A stretch of DNA of 64,000 bases from JANNXQ01 sp031425095 (GCA_031425095.1 JANPIS010000413.1:5235-69234); one strand, 5' to 3'; positions 1 through 8,780 are shown, counted from the first letter of the stretch. Numbers and translations: made by a program. The notes: a model not told the origin generated them from the sequence alone.

Positions 1-1
1 G

Positions 2-466
2 CCCTCGGGGGAAGTGCGAAACGGTTCAGCCGTGCGGGAGATCATCGGCACGCGCACCATCGGGGAACGGTCTTACTTTGTCAGCGTGACGCGCTACGGC
101 GACCTGCCGGGATTCGCCCCGCTGGTGACTTATCTCCGCAAGGCGGCCGATGGCATCTATGCCCTCGACGATGCTGAAGGTGCCGAATACCGCGAGACCG
201 CGCTCCCGCTGACCGTGGGCCAGCGCTGGACGGTCGGCACCGTCGGGCGGGGCCATTTTCACGTCGAGAAAGCGGAGAGCATCGTCGTGGCTGGGCAGAG
301 CTACGAGAATTGCCTCAAGGTCGTCTTTCAATCCGAGAGGGGCACTTCGCGCGGCGCATACTATCTTGCGGCGGGGATCGGTATTGTGCTCGATACGGCG
401 GAGCATCTGGGCACCCGCTTTCGTTTCGCACTGCTTTCTTTTCGCGGTCCGGGCGCTGGTCCCTGA
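2..466 (+). CDS. Hypothetical beta-rich protein, 5' end outside window
   Basis: The reading frame is open to the first base of the window, so the true start is probably upstream; the first internal start is a GTG at 14. About 150 residues are visible. They show alternating hydrophobic and polar segments typical of a small beta-sheet domain (LPLTVGQRWTV, then a SYENCLKVVF strand), ending in a YYLAAGIGIVL segment of the kind seen in secreted or lipoprotein domains of unknown function. No catalytic motif is visible. It is followed by a transglutaminase-like gene on the same strand after about 95 bases. Function unknown. Confidence 0.55.
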   Translation, partial: PSGEVRNGSAVREIIGTRTIGERSYFVSVTRYGDLPGFAPLVTYLRKAADGIYALDDAEGAEYRETALPLTVGQRWTVGTVGRGHFHVEKAESIVVAGQSYENCLKVVFQSERGTSRGAYYLAAGIGIVLDTAEHLGTRFRFALLSFRGPGAGP

Positions 467-562
467 TGAACCATTCGGGGCGAAAAAACGCAGGCGGAGC
501 CGCGCACGCGGCGTTTCACATCCGTTAGTTGGGAGTCAATTCACTCCTTACTCTCACCAGCC

Positions 563-1474
563 ATGTTGATCCGAGCCGGTTACGAACTTCTTTTCGATCT
601 CCCCGCACCCACGCCCATGTCGCTTTTGCTACGGGTTCATCCCTCACGCGAGGCCGATCTCCGTTACCAGGAAATCGTGGTCGAGCCGGCGGTGCCCGTC
701 GAGCCCTTCCTGGATTACTTTGGCAATCGCGCGGAGCGGCTCGTGGCACCCGCGGGCCGGCTACGACTCTGGGCGGATGCCGTGGTGGAAGATGACGGGC
801 TGCCCGATCCCGTCTTCCCGCACGCCAAGCAGGCCCCCGTCGAATCGCTCCCGCGCGAGGTCGTGCCTTTCCTCATGAGCAGCCGCTACTGCGAAGTGGA
901 TGCGCTCAATGACGTAGCGTGGCAGCTCTTCGGCCACACCTCACCCGGCTGGGCGCGGGTCCAGGCCATCTGCGACTGGGTGCATGAGCATGTGCGCTTT
1001 GGGTACGCCTTTGCCCGGCCGACGAAGTCTGCGCTGGAGACCTTCGTCGAGCGTAAGGGCGTCTGCCGGGACTTCACCCATCTCGCCGTCACCTTCTGCC
1101 GTTGCCTCAATGTCCCAGCCCGTTACGTAAGCGGTTATCTCGGCGACATCGGGGTGCCGCCGCTGCCGTGTCCCATGGACTTGTCAGCGTGGTTTGAAGT
1201 CTGGCTCGAAGGGGCGTGGCATACCTTCGACGCGCGGCACAATGCGCGCCGCATCGGACGCATCCTCATGAGCACCGGTCGGGATGCCACCGACACCGCC
1301 TACACGACGGCTTACGGCCAGAATACCCTCGCCGGTTTCAAAATTTGGACCGACGAAATCCCCGCCGACCAAGCGCCGCATATCGCGACGGCAAAGCCTC
1401 TCATTGGGAATTCCGTAGCCACTCCGATGACCTTCTCACAACTACTGAGCATTCCAAAATGGGCTCATATATAA
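563..1474 (+). CDS. Transglutaminase-like cysteine protease family protein
   Basis: 303 residues, a usual length for bacterial transglutaminase-fold proteins. An N-terminal beta domain of about 100 residues precedes the core. The core carries the cysteine motif RKGVCRDFTHLA (Cys168) and the downstream WFEVWLEGAWHTFDARHN block with Asp223. The position where many relatives have the catalytic His before AW is Ser208 (DLSAW), so the His assignment is uncertain; His225 or an equivalent residue may serve. No signal peptide is seen, suggesting a cytoplasmic peptidase or amidase acting on an unknown substrate. No strong Shine-Dalgarno site precedes the ATG. It converges on the response-regulator gene. 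Confidence 0.85.
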   Translation: MLIRAGYELLFDLPAPTPMSLLLRVHPSREADLRYQEIVVEPAVPVEPFLDYFGNRAERLVAPAGRLRLWADAVVEDDGLPDPVFPHAKQAPVESLPREVVPFLMSSRYCEVDALNDVAWQLFGHTSPGWARVQAICDWVHEHVRFGYAFARPTKSALETFVERKGVCRDFTHLAVTFCRCLNVPARYVSGYLGDIGVPPLPCPMDLSAWFEVWLEGAWHTFDARHNARRIGRILMSTGRDATDTAYTTAYGQNTLAGFKIWTDEIPADQAPHIATAKPLIGNSVATPMTFSQLLSIPKWAHI

Positions 1475-1550
1475 CAGCGAATAACGTGGCGAGGGGGGAG
1501 TAAGTTCGAAAAGACTATGAAGCTATTTTGGAAGGCTCAGTAGATACACC

Positions 1551-1946
1551 CTACTTCTCTGGAGGCAACGCCCACTGAACGCAGGCTTCGATGAGTTGCG
1601 CACCGCGCGCTGGTTTGAGTAAGACGGGACGGCCTTTGAACGCCGCGCCGCTCTCCACGGCCCCCGTGAGAAAAACAATGGGCACGCTGCGAAGTTCAGG
1701 GTCGAGAGCCAGCTCGACGGAAATTTGCGGACCGTCTTTCCCCGGCAGGTGGCAATCGAGAAAGATCATGTGCGGCTGCACTGCGCGCGCCGTCTCAACC
1801 GCGCGCATGGCGTCGTTCTCCTCTCGCACGGTGAACTCTCCCGTCTGTTCCAGCACGCGCCGGCAGAGTGTCGTCATGCCGGGGTCGTCGTCGATGACGA
1901 GGATGCGGCGCTTGGGCTGGGGGGCTGCGCGGTCGGTATCGTTCAT
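1551..1946 (-). CDS. Single-domain response regulator (CheY-like)
   Basis: 131 residues from the ATG at 1946. A receiver domain fills the protein: the acidic triad ILVIDDDPG is at residues 15-23, the phospho-acceptor Asp64 is in IFLDCHLPG, the switch Thr is in VFLTGA, and the conserved Lys is in LLKPARG. There is no output domain, so it should act by protein-protein contact or as a phosphate relay. The frame is open further upstream to 2072 but that stretch is arginine-rich and lacks family similarity, so the internal start was chosen. An alternative ATG lies at 1967. No kinase gene is adjacent. Confidence 0.87.
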   Translation of the reverse strand: MNDTDRAAPQPKRRILVIDDDPGMTTLCRRVLEQTGEFTVREENDAMRAVETARAVQPHMIFLDCHLPGKDGPQISVELALDPELRSVPIVFLTGAVESGAAFKGRPVLLKPARGAQLIEACVQWALPPEK

Positions 1947-2072
1947 GACAACTTCAGAATCGTCCATGAGCCAGCGCACGGCCGTTTCGATTGTCCCGGC
2001 GGAAAGGTACGCGCACCTCGGACGGCAGCGGCGTTTCCGGCGATGCCAATGCCGTCGTTCAATCATCCTCAT

Positions 2073-2234
2073 ATGAAATCGTTCCTCCTACTCCTCACAC
2101 TCGCCGCCTTTGTCATCGTCCAGGTCGGTTGTTCCGCCGGGGCATCCGTGCGCCACAACGATCATCGTCACGGCGTTGGCGTCACCGGCTCTTCGCAAGG
2201 CCCCGGCGTTTCGGGAGGCGTCCGCGCTTACTGA
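2073..2234 (+). CDS. Small lipoprotein, paralogue of the gene at 59320
   Basis: 53 residues. A hydrophobic signal of about 19 residues ends in a lipobox-like QVGC, so a lipid-anchored envelope protein is likely. The mature part is glycine- and histidine-rich (RHNDHRHGVGV) and ends in GVRAY. The protein at 59320 has the same layout, the same HRHGVGV core and the same GVRAY end. Both genes are followed by a related 73-nt element. The His-rich segment could bind metal, but that is a guess. It diverges from the response regulator. Confidence 0.7.
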   Translation: MKSFLLLLTLAAFVIVQVGCSAGASVRHNDHRHGVGVTGSSQGPGVSGGVRAY

Positions 2235-2247
2235 CCTGCTTCTTTAT

Positions 2248-2320
2248 GGCGGACAGGCCGAAGGTAACGAGGCGGCGGGTTGCAAGCCCGCTCTTACCTG
2301 GTGTGAGTCCAAGGTCCGCC
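2248..2320 (+). repeat. 73-nt structured element, copy A
   Basis: This begins 13 bases after the lipoprotein stop and ends 19 bases before the MgtC-like start. It is about 78 percent identical by eye to copy B at 59499-59571, with no gaps. A central hairpin at 2275-2291 (GCGGGTTGCAAGCCCGC) aligns with GCAGATCGCAAGTCTGC in copy B. Two G-C pairs are replaced by A-T pairs, which keeps the stem. The outer ends GGCGGAC and GTCCGCC pair, and AGGTAA pairs with TTACCT, so the whole element can fold. There is no U-run, so it is not a simple terminator. Confidence 0.6.
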
Positions 2321-2339
2321 TCCCTCCCGTTCTGAAATC

Positions 2340-2819
2340 ATGGAAGAGTATCTGGTCACTCACTGGCGCCACGAAGGCCATGTGCTCGCCCAAGCGGTCG
2401 CAGCGTTGATCCTCGGCGGGGTGCTGGGCTGGGAACGGGAAGCGGCTGGCAAATGGGCGGGCTTCCGCACCCATATGTTTGTCTGTCTGGCGTCGATGCT
2501 CTTCGTTCGCCTGGGGCAATTGCTCATCACCGACTCAGCGGCGCACGTCACGCCGGTCGCGATTCGCGCCGATCCGGTTCACATCATCGCTGCCATCGCG
2601 ACGGGGGTCTCGTTCCTCGGCGCAGGCACGATTTTTCGCGATCCCGAAAAGGAAACCGCGCGCGGCCTGACCACCGCCGCCTCGCTGCTCTCGACGGCCT
2701 CCATCGGCGTCGCGGTGGCGATCGATCGTTACATCATCGCCATCGGTGTCACCCTGCTCAGCCTTTTCGTGCTGCACACCTTGCGCAAGCTCGAAAGTTC
2801 CGCCAGGCCACGCGCTTAG
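2340..2819 (+). CDS. MgtC/SapB family membrane protein
   Basis: 159 residues with four hydrophobic helices. Family signatures are the LGGVLGWEREAAGKWAGFRTH segment (residues 28-47), GVSFLGAGTIFRD near residue 90, and the RGLTTAASLLSTASIGVA stretch. MgtC proteins inhibit F-type ATP synthase or aid growth in low magnesium in some pathogens; many environmental members have no known role. It lacks the C-terminal cytoplasmic domain of longer MgtC proteins. The start follows structured element copy A by 19 bases. Confidence 0.85.
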   Translation: MEEYLVTHWRHEGHVLAQAVAALILGGVLGWEREAAGKWAGFRTHMFVCLASMLFVRLGQLLITDSAAHVTPVAIRADPVHIIAAIATGVSFLGAGTIFRDPEKETARGLTTAASLLSTASIGVAVAIDRYIIAIGVTLLSLFVLHTLRKLESSARPRA

Positions 2820-2860
2820 TCGTTACAGCCGCGCTCTTCGCCTCCCGCGATTCCGAGAGC

Positions 2861-3049
2861 ATGAACACACCCGAAAAATCCCGCTTCCCGGAACGCGAGC
2901 GCCCGACCACGAAAGCCACGATGGATGAACCGCAGGAAGAGTTCATCGCCGACGCAGCCAACACGAAAAAGGACGACGAACCGAACCCGGACGAGGCCAA
3001 GGCAGAACCCGAACGCCGTCCCAAACGCTCTCCTTCCGAGTTGCGGTGA
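2861..3049 (+). CDS. Small charged hypothetical protein
   Basis: 62 residues, rich in Glu, Asp, Lys, Pro and Arg, with no hydrophobic segment. It is probably intrinsically disordered and cytoplasmic. It lies 41 bases after the MgtC-like gene on the same strand and ends ten bases before the convergent debranching enzyme gene. No family recognised. The lack of structure makes it hard to exclude a spurious frame. Confidence 0.45.
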   Translation: MNTPEKSRFPERERPTTKATMDEPQEEFIADAANTKKDDEPNPDEAKAEPERRPKRSPSELR

Positions 3050-3058
3050 AGCGACGAA

Positions 3059-5089
3059 CTACGCTCCCGCCGTTTTCGCCCAGCAGCGGAGGGCTTCGGC
3101 GACGCTCCACGCTTGGGCGATGCAGCCGCGCGGAGTGTAAGGTTCCTCGGCATCGAAAATTTCATTGATCGAGCCAATGCAGGCGTGATCGAGGTGCGCG
3201 GTGAGACCTTCCAACCAGAGGCGCGCGCCGGCGCGGTCGTCGGGATGCACCTTAAGCCAGGCGTCGATGAAGGGACCGATGAGCCAGGCCCAGACGGTGC
3301 CCTGATGATAGGCGGCGTCGCGGGCGCGGAGTTCTCCGAAGTATCGTGGCTTGTAATCGGGATGGCCAGGCGCGAGCGAGCGCAGGCCGAAAGGCGTGAG
3401 TAATTCTGTGCGCACCTTATCCAGCACCGCAGACCAGTGCGCTTCGTCGAGTACCGGATGGTGGAGCGAGATGGCGAGCACTTGATTCGGGCGGCAGGCC
3501 GGATCGTCACCTTGCTCGCCATCGACCAGATCGAGGAGATAGCCGCGTGCGTCCGTCCAGAAGCGATGGTTGAAGGATTCGCGAGCGAGCGCGGCGTGCG
3601 CGGTGTAAGGCTGCGCGGCGTCGCTACCGAGCCAATCGGCGAGCAGACGCAGCGCATTGTACCAGAGCGCGTTGATCTCGACGGCCTTGCCGCGGCGCGG
3701 AGTGACGACCCAGCCATCGACCTTTGCATCCATCCAGGTCAGTTGATAACCGTCCGCGCCCTGCCGCAGCAGACCGTCGACGGGATCGACGGCGATGCCA
3801 AAGCGCGTGCCGCGCAGATGATGGTCGATGATCTCGACGAGCTTCGGAAGCAGATGTTCCAGCGTGCGGCGGTCGCCCGTGGTTTCGACGTAACGATCCA
3901 GCGCGTGAAAGAACCAGAGGGTGGCGTCGGCGGTGTGATAGACGCCCTCCCGCTTCCCGTCGGGAAAGTAATTAGGGATCAATCCATCGCGGATGTAGTG
4001 GCCGAATGTGCGCAGAATCCAGCCGGCTTCCTGATGCCGGCCCGTGGTGAGGGTGAGACCTTCGAGACTGATCATGGTGTCACGGCCCCAATCGGTGAAC
4101 CAATGATAGCCCGCGATGATCGTGCGCACTTCATCCCCCGCCGCCCGCGCACGCACCGCGTCCTCGACGCGGCCCGCGGGCGTGATGATGAACTGATCCG
4201 CGGCGAGGACGAGTTCCGCCGCGGTGCCTTGCCGCACTTCAGGCACGGCGGCGGCGATGAGTCTCTGGCGACGCTCGAAGTCGGCCGCCTGCGCCGCCGC
4301 CGGATCGAGGGCAAGGATGGTGGGCCAATCCTCGGTCGAAGCAACGAAGGTCGCTGAACGATTGGGCCGCACTTCGATGTGAAATGCGCCCGGGCTCCAG
4401 AGCACCCCGCGCGAAGCATATCCGCGATCCGCTTCCATCTGATAGGCGATCTCGCTGAGTCGCCCGCCGTGATGGGTGAAGTGCGCGCGCTCGTCGTGAA
4501 CGTAAATCCGCAGTGGGTAAGGCTGTTCGCTGGAGGAAACTTCGTAGCGGCGCTCCAGGATGCACAGCGAGTAACCTGATGGGGACGGCCCACCCACGTC
4601 ATTTTCGTGCGGACGGAAATGCAGGGAAGGCCGCAATTCCAGCCGCGCGCAATCCTGCCCTGAGAGCAGACGGTAAGTCACATGCACGGTATTCTGCCCA
4701 TGCACGAGGTGGACGGACTTCTCGATGGCGAAGCCTTCCGCGGCATAAGTCCAAACCGGTACTCCATACTCGAGGCGAAACTCCCGGATGTAGTGTTCCG
4801 CGAGCGAGTCTTCATCGGGCCGCTGCGGCTCATCGCCGCCGATGAGCAGGCAGCGGCCATCCGGCAGGCGGAGATATTCGGCGAGGTGATTGAGCATCAT
4901 CACCCGGCCATAGGGCGCGGGCAGCGCCGCCGTGAGCAGTCCGTGATAACGCCGTGAGACGAGCCCCGCGATCGTGCCCGAGGCGTAACCGCCGAGTCCA
5001 TTGGTCAGCAGCCATTCGCGGCGGAGAATCTCGCGCGCGTGGTCCGCGTGCGCCTGCGCGATGTCGATTCGGCGGGTGACGGTCGTCAT
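3059..5089 (-). CDS. Glycogen debranching enzyme (amylo-alpha-1,6-glucosidase)
   Basis: 676 residues from the ATG at 5089, whose ATGA overlaps the stop of the treZ-like gene; the longer upstream frame is discarded for this reason. The N-terminal domain begins with the family block EWLLTNGLGGYASGTIAG and SRRYHGLL. The C-terminal alpha-toroid domain contains WFTDWGRDTMISLEGL, which carries the catalytic acid of this glucosidase family, and the AYHQGTVWAWLIGPF block near the end. It should hydrolyse alpha-1,6 branch stubs in glycogen in the cytoplasm. It is the last gene of a likely four-gene operon, so glycogen breakdown appears coupled to trehalose release. Confidence 0.9.
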   Translation of the reverse strand: MTTVTRRIDIAQAHADHAREILRREWLLTNGLGGYASGTIAGLVSRRYHGLLTAALPAPYGRVMMLNHLAEYLRLPDGRCLLIGGDEPQRPDEDSLAEHYIREFRLEYGVPVWTYAAEGFAIEKSVHLVHGQNTVHVTYRLLSGQDCARLELRPSLHFRPHENDVGGPSPSGYSLCILERRYEVSSSEQPYPLRIYVHDERAHFTHHGGRLSEIAYQMEADRGYASRGVLWSPGAFHIEVRPNRSATFVASTEDWPTILALDPAAAQAADFERRQRLIAAAVPEVRQGTAAELVLAADQFIITPAGRVEDAVRARAAGDEVRTIIAGYHWFTDWGRDTMISLEGLTLTTGRHQEAGWILRTFGHYIRDGLIPNYFPDGKREGVYHTADATLWFFHALDRYVETTGDRRTLEHLLPKLVEIIDHHLRGTRFGIAVDPVDGLLRQGADGYQLTWMDAKVDGWVVTPRRGKAVEINALWYNALRLLADWLGSDAAQPYTAHAALARESFNHRFWTDARGYLLDLVDGEQGDDPACRPNQVLAISLHHPVLDEAHWSAVLDKVRTELLTPFGLRSLAPGHPDYKPRYFGELRARDAAYHQGTVWAWLIGPFIDAWLKVHPDDRAGARLWLEGLTAHLDHACIGSINEIFDAEEPYTPRGCIAQAWSVAEALRCWAKTAGA

Positions 5090-6972
5090 GACGCCGCAGA
5101 TTCGGGGATCAGCAGCACCCCAGACTCGGCGGGCAGCTTCCAATTGTCTTCCGTATCGAGCGGCGGGGTGCCGCCTCCGCCGTAGCGCGGGTCTTCGCTC
5201 GACCACGCCAGCGCCCATTGGCATCCGAGCGGCGGGGCAAGTAAAGGCTCGGGCGCGGGATCGAGATGCAGTTGTGGGCCGAGATTGATGAGTAAGAGGC
5301 GGTCGTTTTGCGCGCGCCCAAAGAACCGCAGCACGAAAGCCGTCGGCCCGAGCACCGCGCCGTCGTAAGTCCCGCGGCGCGCCTTGCCAAGCAGCGGATC
5401 GTTCCGGCGCAGGCGCAGCAGGTCGCGATGCAAGTGCAGCACCTCTTCGTGGCTCTCGCGTTCCCCAAAGTCGAGTTTGCAGCGGAGAAAGGTGTCCTCC
5501 AATTCGGGGTTCGGGACGAGCGCGGCGGTGTCTTCGGCGGCGATGCTGGGGAATTGCTTTAGAAACTCCGCGCGCCCCGCCGCCACGGAGCGCGCCAGTT
5601 CGGGATTGTGATCGGCGAAGTAGAGGAACGGCGCCGAAGCTGCAAACTCCTGGCCTTGGAAGAGCATTGGCGTATTTGGACCGAGCAAGAGTAACGTAGT
5701 CAGTGCCCGTAAGCGACCCGCACTGGTGACGGTGTGAATGCGGCGACCGACGAGCGAGTTGGCGATTTGATCGTGATTCTGCATGAAGTTCACGAAATTC
5801 GTCGGATCGAGATCAAAGCCCGGCGTGCCTCTCCTCGCCTTCTGCCATTTGTAACGCTGCCCCTGATAGAGGTAACCCCACTTGCACGCGGAGATGAACT
5901 CCTGCGGCGAGCCGTGATAGTCCGTGTAGTAGGCTTCGTTGCGGCCCGTCATCGCCACGATGGCCGCGTGGTGAAAGTCGTCATTCCACACCGCGTCGAG
6001 GCCGTAGCCGCCTGACTTCGGAGGACGCACGAGATGGCAGTGCTGCGTTTCATTCTCCGCCACGAGATAAGTGCCGCGTCCTCGGGCTGCCTCACGCACC
6101 CGCTGGGCTACGGCTGCGAGCAGGTGTTCCGGCGAATCGTCGAAGATCTGCTGCGTGGCATCGAGGCGCAACCCATCGAGATGAAACTCTGCGATCCAAT
6201 AGCCCGCATTCGCGATGAAGAATTCCCGCACCGGCGCACTGTGTTCGTCATCGAAACTGAGCGCATCGCCCCACTCATTCTTGTAGCGCTCGCTAAAGTA
6301 GTGCGGCGCGAACTTCTTCAGATAGTTTCCATCCGGGCCGAGATGATTATAGACGACATCCAGGATCACCCCAAGCCCGAGTGCGTGCGCGCGATCGACG
6401 AAGCGGCGGAAGTCATCCGGCTCTCCGTAGAGCCGCGTGGGTGCGAAGAGATTCACCCCATCGTATCCCCACCCATGCTGGCCGGGGAAATCCGCCACGG
6501 GCATGACCTCGAGCAAGGTCACGCCCAGGTCGGCGAGATGCGGCAACTCCTCCAGCGCCGCGGCCCAGGTGCCATCGCGGGTGAAGGTGCCGATGTGCAG
6601 TTCATAGATCACCTGCCCCTCGCGCTGCACCCCGCGCCAAGCGCCATCCGACCACGCGAAGGCCCCCGGATCGACGATCCGCGACGCCCCATGCGGCCCG
6701 CGGGGTTGATAGCGCGTTGCCGGATCGGGGAAGGTCTCCCCATCGAGTTCGTAGCAATAGTGCATCCCGACGCACGCTTCCCCGACAGAACCCGACCAAT
6801 AGCCTCCCGGCTCTCCACCCAGTTGTGCCGGGATGGCGTCGGTCAGGTCTTCCTTCGATCCGAAGACCACGGAGACGCGCTGCGCCGCCGGCGCCCAAAC
6901 GCGGAAATGCACGCCTCCTCCTGCCTGTACGTCCGCGCCCACCGGCAGCCGCCGTGACTCGCGCTGGGTCAT
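5086..6972 (-). CDS. treZ: Malto-oligosyltrehalose trehalohydrolase (copy 1)
   Basis: 628 residues. A short N-terminal beta domain (HFRVWAPAA, residues 22-30) precedes a GH13 barrel. Barrel motifs are VILDVVYNHLGPDGNYL, the nucleophile region DGLRLDATQQIFDDS, the general acid Glu in YLVAENE, and NFMQNHDQIANSL. TreZ releases trehalose from maltooligosyl trehalose made by TreY; no treY is in the window. Both ends overlap neighbours by ATGA, so translation is probably coupled. A second TreZ lies at 49743-51620 and is clearly divergent, so the two are old paralogues or separate acquisitions. Confidence 0.9.
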   Translation of the reverse strand: MTQRESRRLPVGADVQAGGGVHFRVWAPAAQRVSVVFGSKEDLTDAIPAQLGGEPGGYWSGSVGEACVGMHYCYELDGETFPDPATRYQPRGPHGASRIVDPGAFAWSDGAWRGVQREGQVIYELHIGTFTRDGTWAAALEELPHLADLGVTLLEVMPVADFPGQHGWGYDGVNLFAPTRLYGEPDDFRRFVDRAHALGLGVILDVVYNHLGPDGNYLKKFAPHYFSERYKNEWGDALSFDDEHSAPVREFFIANAGYWIAEFHLDGLRLDATQQIFDDSPEHLLAAVAQRVREAARGRGTYLVAENETQHCHLVRPPKSGGYGLDAVWNDDFHHAAIVAMTGRNEAYYTDYHGSPQEFISACKWGYLYQGQRYKWQKARRGTPGFDLDPTNFVNFMQNHDQIANSLVGRRIHTVTSAGRLRALTTLLLLGPNTPMLFQGQEFAASAPFLYFADHNPELARSVAAGRAEFLKQFPSIAAEDTAALVPNPELEDTFLRCKLDFGERESHEEVLHLHRDLLRLRRNDPLLGKARRGTYDGAVLGPTAFVLRFFGRAQNDRLLLINLGPQLHLDPAPEPLLAPPLGCQWALAWSSEDPRYGGGGTPPLDTEDNWKLPAESGVLLIPESAAS

Positions 6973-7514
6973 GTGTTCAGCACCGCCTTCCCATTACGCG
7001 GGTACGTATCCCGCGAACCCGCGACGCGCTGCCGCAAGGCCGGAGAGGCGCGATCCGCATCGTCGAGCAGGAGACGGTGCAGCACGGCGAGGCACACCCC
7101 CCAGACAAAGTGCGCCCCGAGCATGAGCGCATTGCGACGCATCGGATGCTCCGTCGCCGGACGGAGGATGCCCAGCGCCGGCAGCAACCCAAAGTAACTC
7201 AAGCTCCAGACGAGCGCACCCAGCAGCAGCCCGGCGAGCGTTGGCGAACCCAGCCGGCGCGTCGGAGCCGCCCCATAGATCGCCCCCGCTCCGCCACCGT
7301 AGGCAAAATGTGCGATGAGTGTAGCCGCGGACATCGCGCTGGCCGTCATCGGCACCCCGGCACGACTGGCCACTGCTCCGGTGATCTCGCGCGGTGGGAG
7401 CGGATACCTCTCCCGCGCGGGCAGGCGTCGGTGCCACAACACCATCGCCGCCGTCATCGGTCCCGTGGCGACGACTCCGCAGATTCCCCCGAGAATGATG
7501 CGAGACCAATTCAT
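6969..7514 (-). CDS. Multi-helix membrane protein of unknown function
   Basis: 181 residues from the ATG at 7514. Four or five hydrophobic helices are visible (IILGGICGVVATGPMTAAMV at the N-terminus, then AMSAATLIAHFAYGGGAGAIYG, LAGLLLGALVWSLSYFGLLPAL, and LMLGAHFVWGVCLAVLHRLL). The layout resembles DUF1440/DUF6789-type proteins that sit next to stress genes, but the family is not certain. Its stop overlaps the treZ start by ATGA, placing it in the glycogen-trehalose operon. Confidence 0.75.
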   Translation of the reverse strand: MNWSRIILGGICGVVATGPMTAAMVLWHRRLPARERYPLPPREITGAVASRAGVPMTASAMSAATLIAHFAYGGGAGAIYGAAPTRRLGSPTLAGLLLGALVWSLSYFGLLPALGILRPATEHPMRRNALMLGAHFVWGVCLAVLHRLLLDDADRASPALRQRVAGSRDTYPRNGKAVLNT

Positions 7515-7521
7515 GGGCTGG

Positions 7522-8187
7522 TTACCGCCGAGATGTCGTTGCAGGATTTGCGCCCGGAGTGGCGATTCCGCCATCGCGCCCTGACGGCGGCGCCGGGATG
7601 AGAGGTTCGGTAGTTTCCCGCAGGCGACCATCGAAGGACAGCACTTGATCCGCGCTCAAGGTGATCTGCTTCCCATCTGCAAAGGTCACCGTGCCGTCCG
7701 GCTTCACTTTCGTCCCATTGGGGAGTGCCAATTCCTGTTTGAGCTGCTCCGTCACGCCATTACGCGTGACCAGCGCCGCGCCGCTGGAGACCGTCACCCA
7801 CTCGGTCGAGGAAAGGCCGACCTCCTCGCCCACTCGCTTCATCGGCGTGACGACCGAACTCACCGGCGCCGTGCCTTGCGGTGAAAGCGCTACTTCCTCA
7901 AAGGTGCCGCTCATGGTGAGGAGCTGATTATTCCGCAAGCTGGCCTTTTCACCGCTTGGCAAAGTCACGCTGCCGTCGCCCTGTACCCGCAAGCCGTTTT
8001 CGAGCAGGATTTCCTTATCGACCTTTTGGGAAACTCCATTGCGCGTGAGCAGGACGGAAGTCCCGCTCTTGGTGAATCCGTCGCGCGCGGAGACCGTCCC
8101 GCCCGGCACCTCGCCCGGCACAGTGCCTTGCGCCAGGGATACCTGGCCGGCAACGGCCAAGAGCAGAGAAAGCAGTGAACTTTTCAT
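7522..8187 (-). CDS. Secreted protein with two DUF6799-like repeats
   Basis: 221 residues from the ATG at 8187. It has a signal peptide (MKSSLLSLLLAVAGQVSLAQ). Two copies of a short domain follow, each with the pattern TRNGV, a LxNGxxVxxDGxVT core and a LxxxQxLxxxG end (about residues 41-95 and 130-185). The pattern matches DUF6799, a periplasmic domain of unknown function. The C-terminus is Pro/Gly/Thr-rich. It lies seven bases ahead of the membrane protein gene and is probably the first gene of the operon. Confidence 0.75.
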   Translation of the reverse strand: MKSSLLSLLLAVAGQVSLAQGTVPGEVPGGTVSARDGFTKSGTSVLLTRNGVSQKVDKEILLENGLRVQGDGSVTLPSGEKASLRNNQLLTMSGTFEEVALSPQGTAPVSSVVTPMKRVGEEVGLSSTEWVTVSSGAALVTRNGVTEQLKQELALPNGTKVKPDGTVTFADGKQITLSADQVLSFDGRLRETTEPLIPAPPSGRDGGIATPGANPATTSRR

Positions 8188-8276
8188 GGAGTCCGAATCG
8201 CTGGCCGCGCCGGCCGCGGTCTTGTGAAATCGCGCCCCAGGCCAGCGCGGAACCCTGCCCGATTTCATCAGGCACC

Positions 8277-8353
8277 ATGAATTACGTCTTCTACATCATG
8301 GCTGCGGTCACCGCGATCCTCGTCATCCTTAAAAATACCTCGGGCTCTACTGA
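8277..8353 (+). pseudogene. Tiny one-helix membrane protein, one base short
   Basis: The frame begins MNYVFYIMAAVTAILVILK and then runs without a stop into the opposite-strand gene. Adding a single A to the A5 run at 8331-8335 gives a 25-residue protein ending KKYLGLY with a stop at 8351-8353. That closely matches the intact 25-residue protein at 58389 (MNNSIFYIIGLIVVVVAILK, then FVGVW). So a tiny membrane protein gene carrying a one-base deletion, real or artefactual, is the best reading. Confidence 0.5.
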
Positions 8354-8438
8354 AGCGGAGGATATGGGCCTTTGGCTCTGTCGCAAGGCTCAGGCGACAC
8401 GTCAGGCCAAGTCGCCAGACGGCCCCGCCGATGCATCA

Positions 8439-8780
8439 TCATCTGCCACCCAGCACCACCGCCGCCGGCACCGCGGCATCCTCGACCGGAGTCTCCTTGA
8501 ACGCGCCCACTTCCAGCACGCGCCCCTCCCGCAAAGTCACCGCGCTATCCACCAGCACCTTGCGTCCTTCGCCCTTGGTTTGTACCTCACGGAAAAGCCA
8601 CACCTCCACCGGCACCCCGCCTTTCACCGAGCGAGATTGCGAGTAGGGCTCACCCAGCACCCGCCGCACTTCCGCGCCCGTCATGCCGGCGGAGACGCGC
8701 TGCTCCGCGCGAGTTCCGAGGCAGCCAGCAGACGCCGCGACACACACGAGAAAGAGGGACTTCAGCGGGAGACAATTCAT
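8439..8780 (-). CDS. Small lipoprotein, BamE/SmpA-like fold
   Basis: 113 residues from the ATG at 8780. The signal peptide ends in the lipobox ASAGC (Cys20). The mature protein has the GMTGAEVRRVLGEPYS motif that typifies SmpA/OmlA-like outer-membrane lipoproteins, followed by a VEVWLFREV strand. It lacks other features of true BamE and is not next to Bam genes, so an assembly role is not implied. A rho-independent terminator separates it from the next upstream gene. Confidence 0.75.
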   Translation of the reverse strand: MNCLPLKSLFLVCVAASAGCLGTRAEQRVSAGMTGAEVRRVLGEPYSQSRSVKGGVPVEVWLFREVQTKGEGRKVLVDSAVTLREGRVLEVGAFKETPVEDAAVPAAVVLGGR

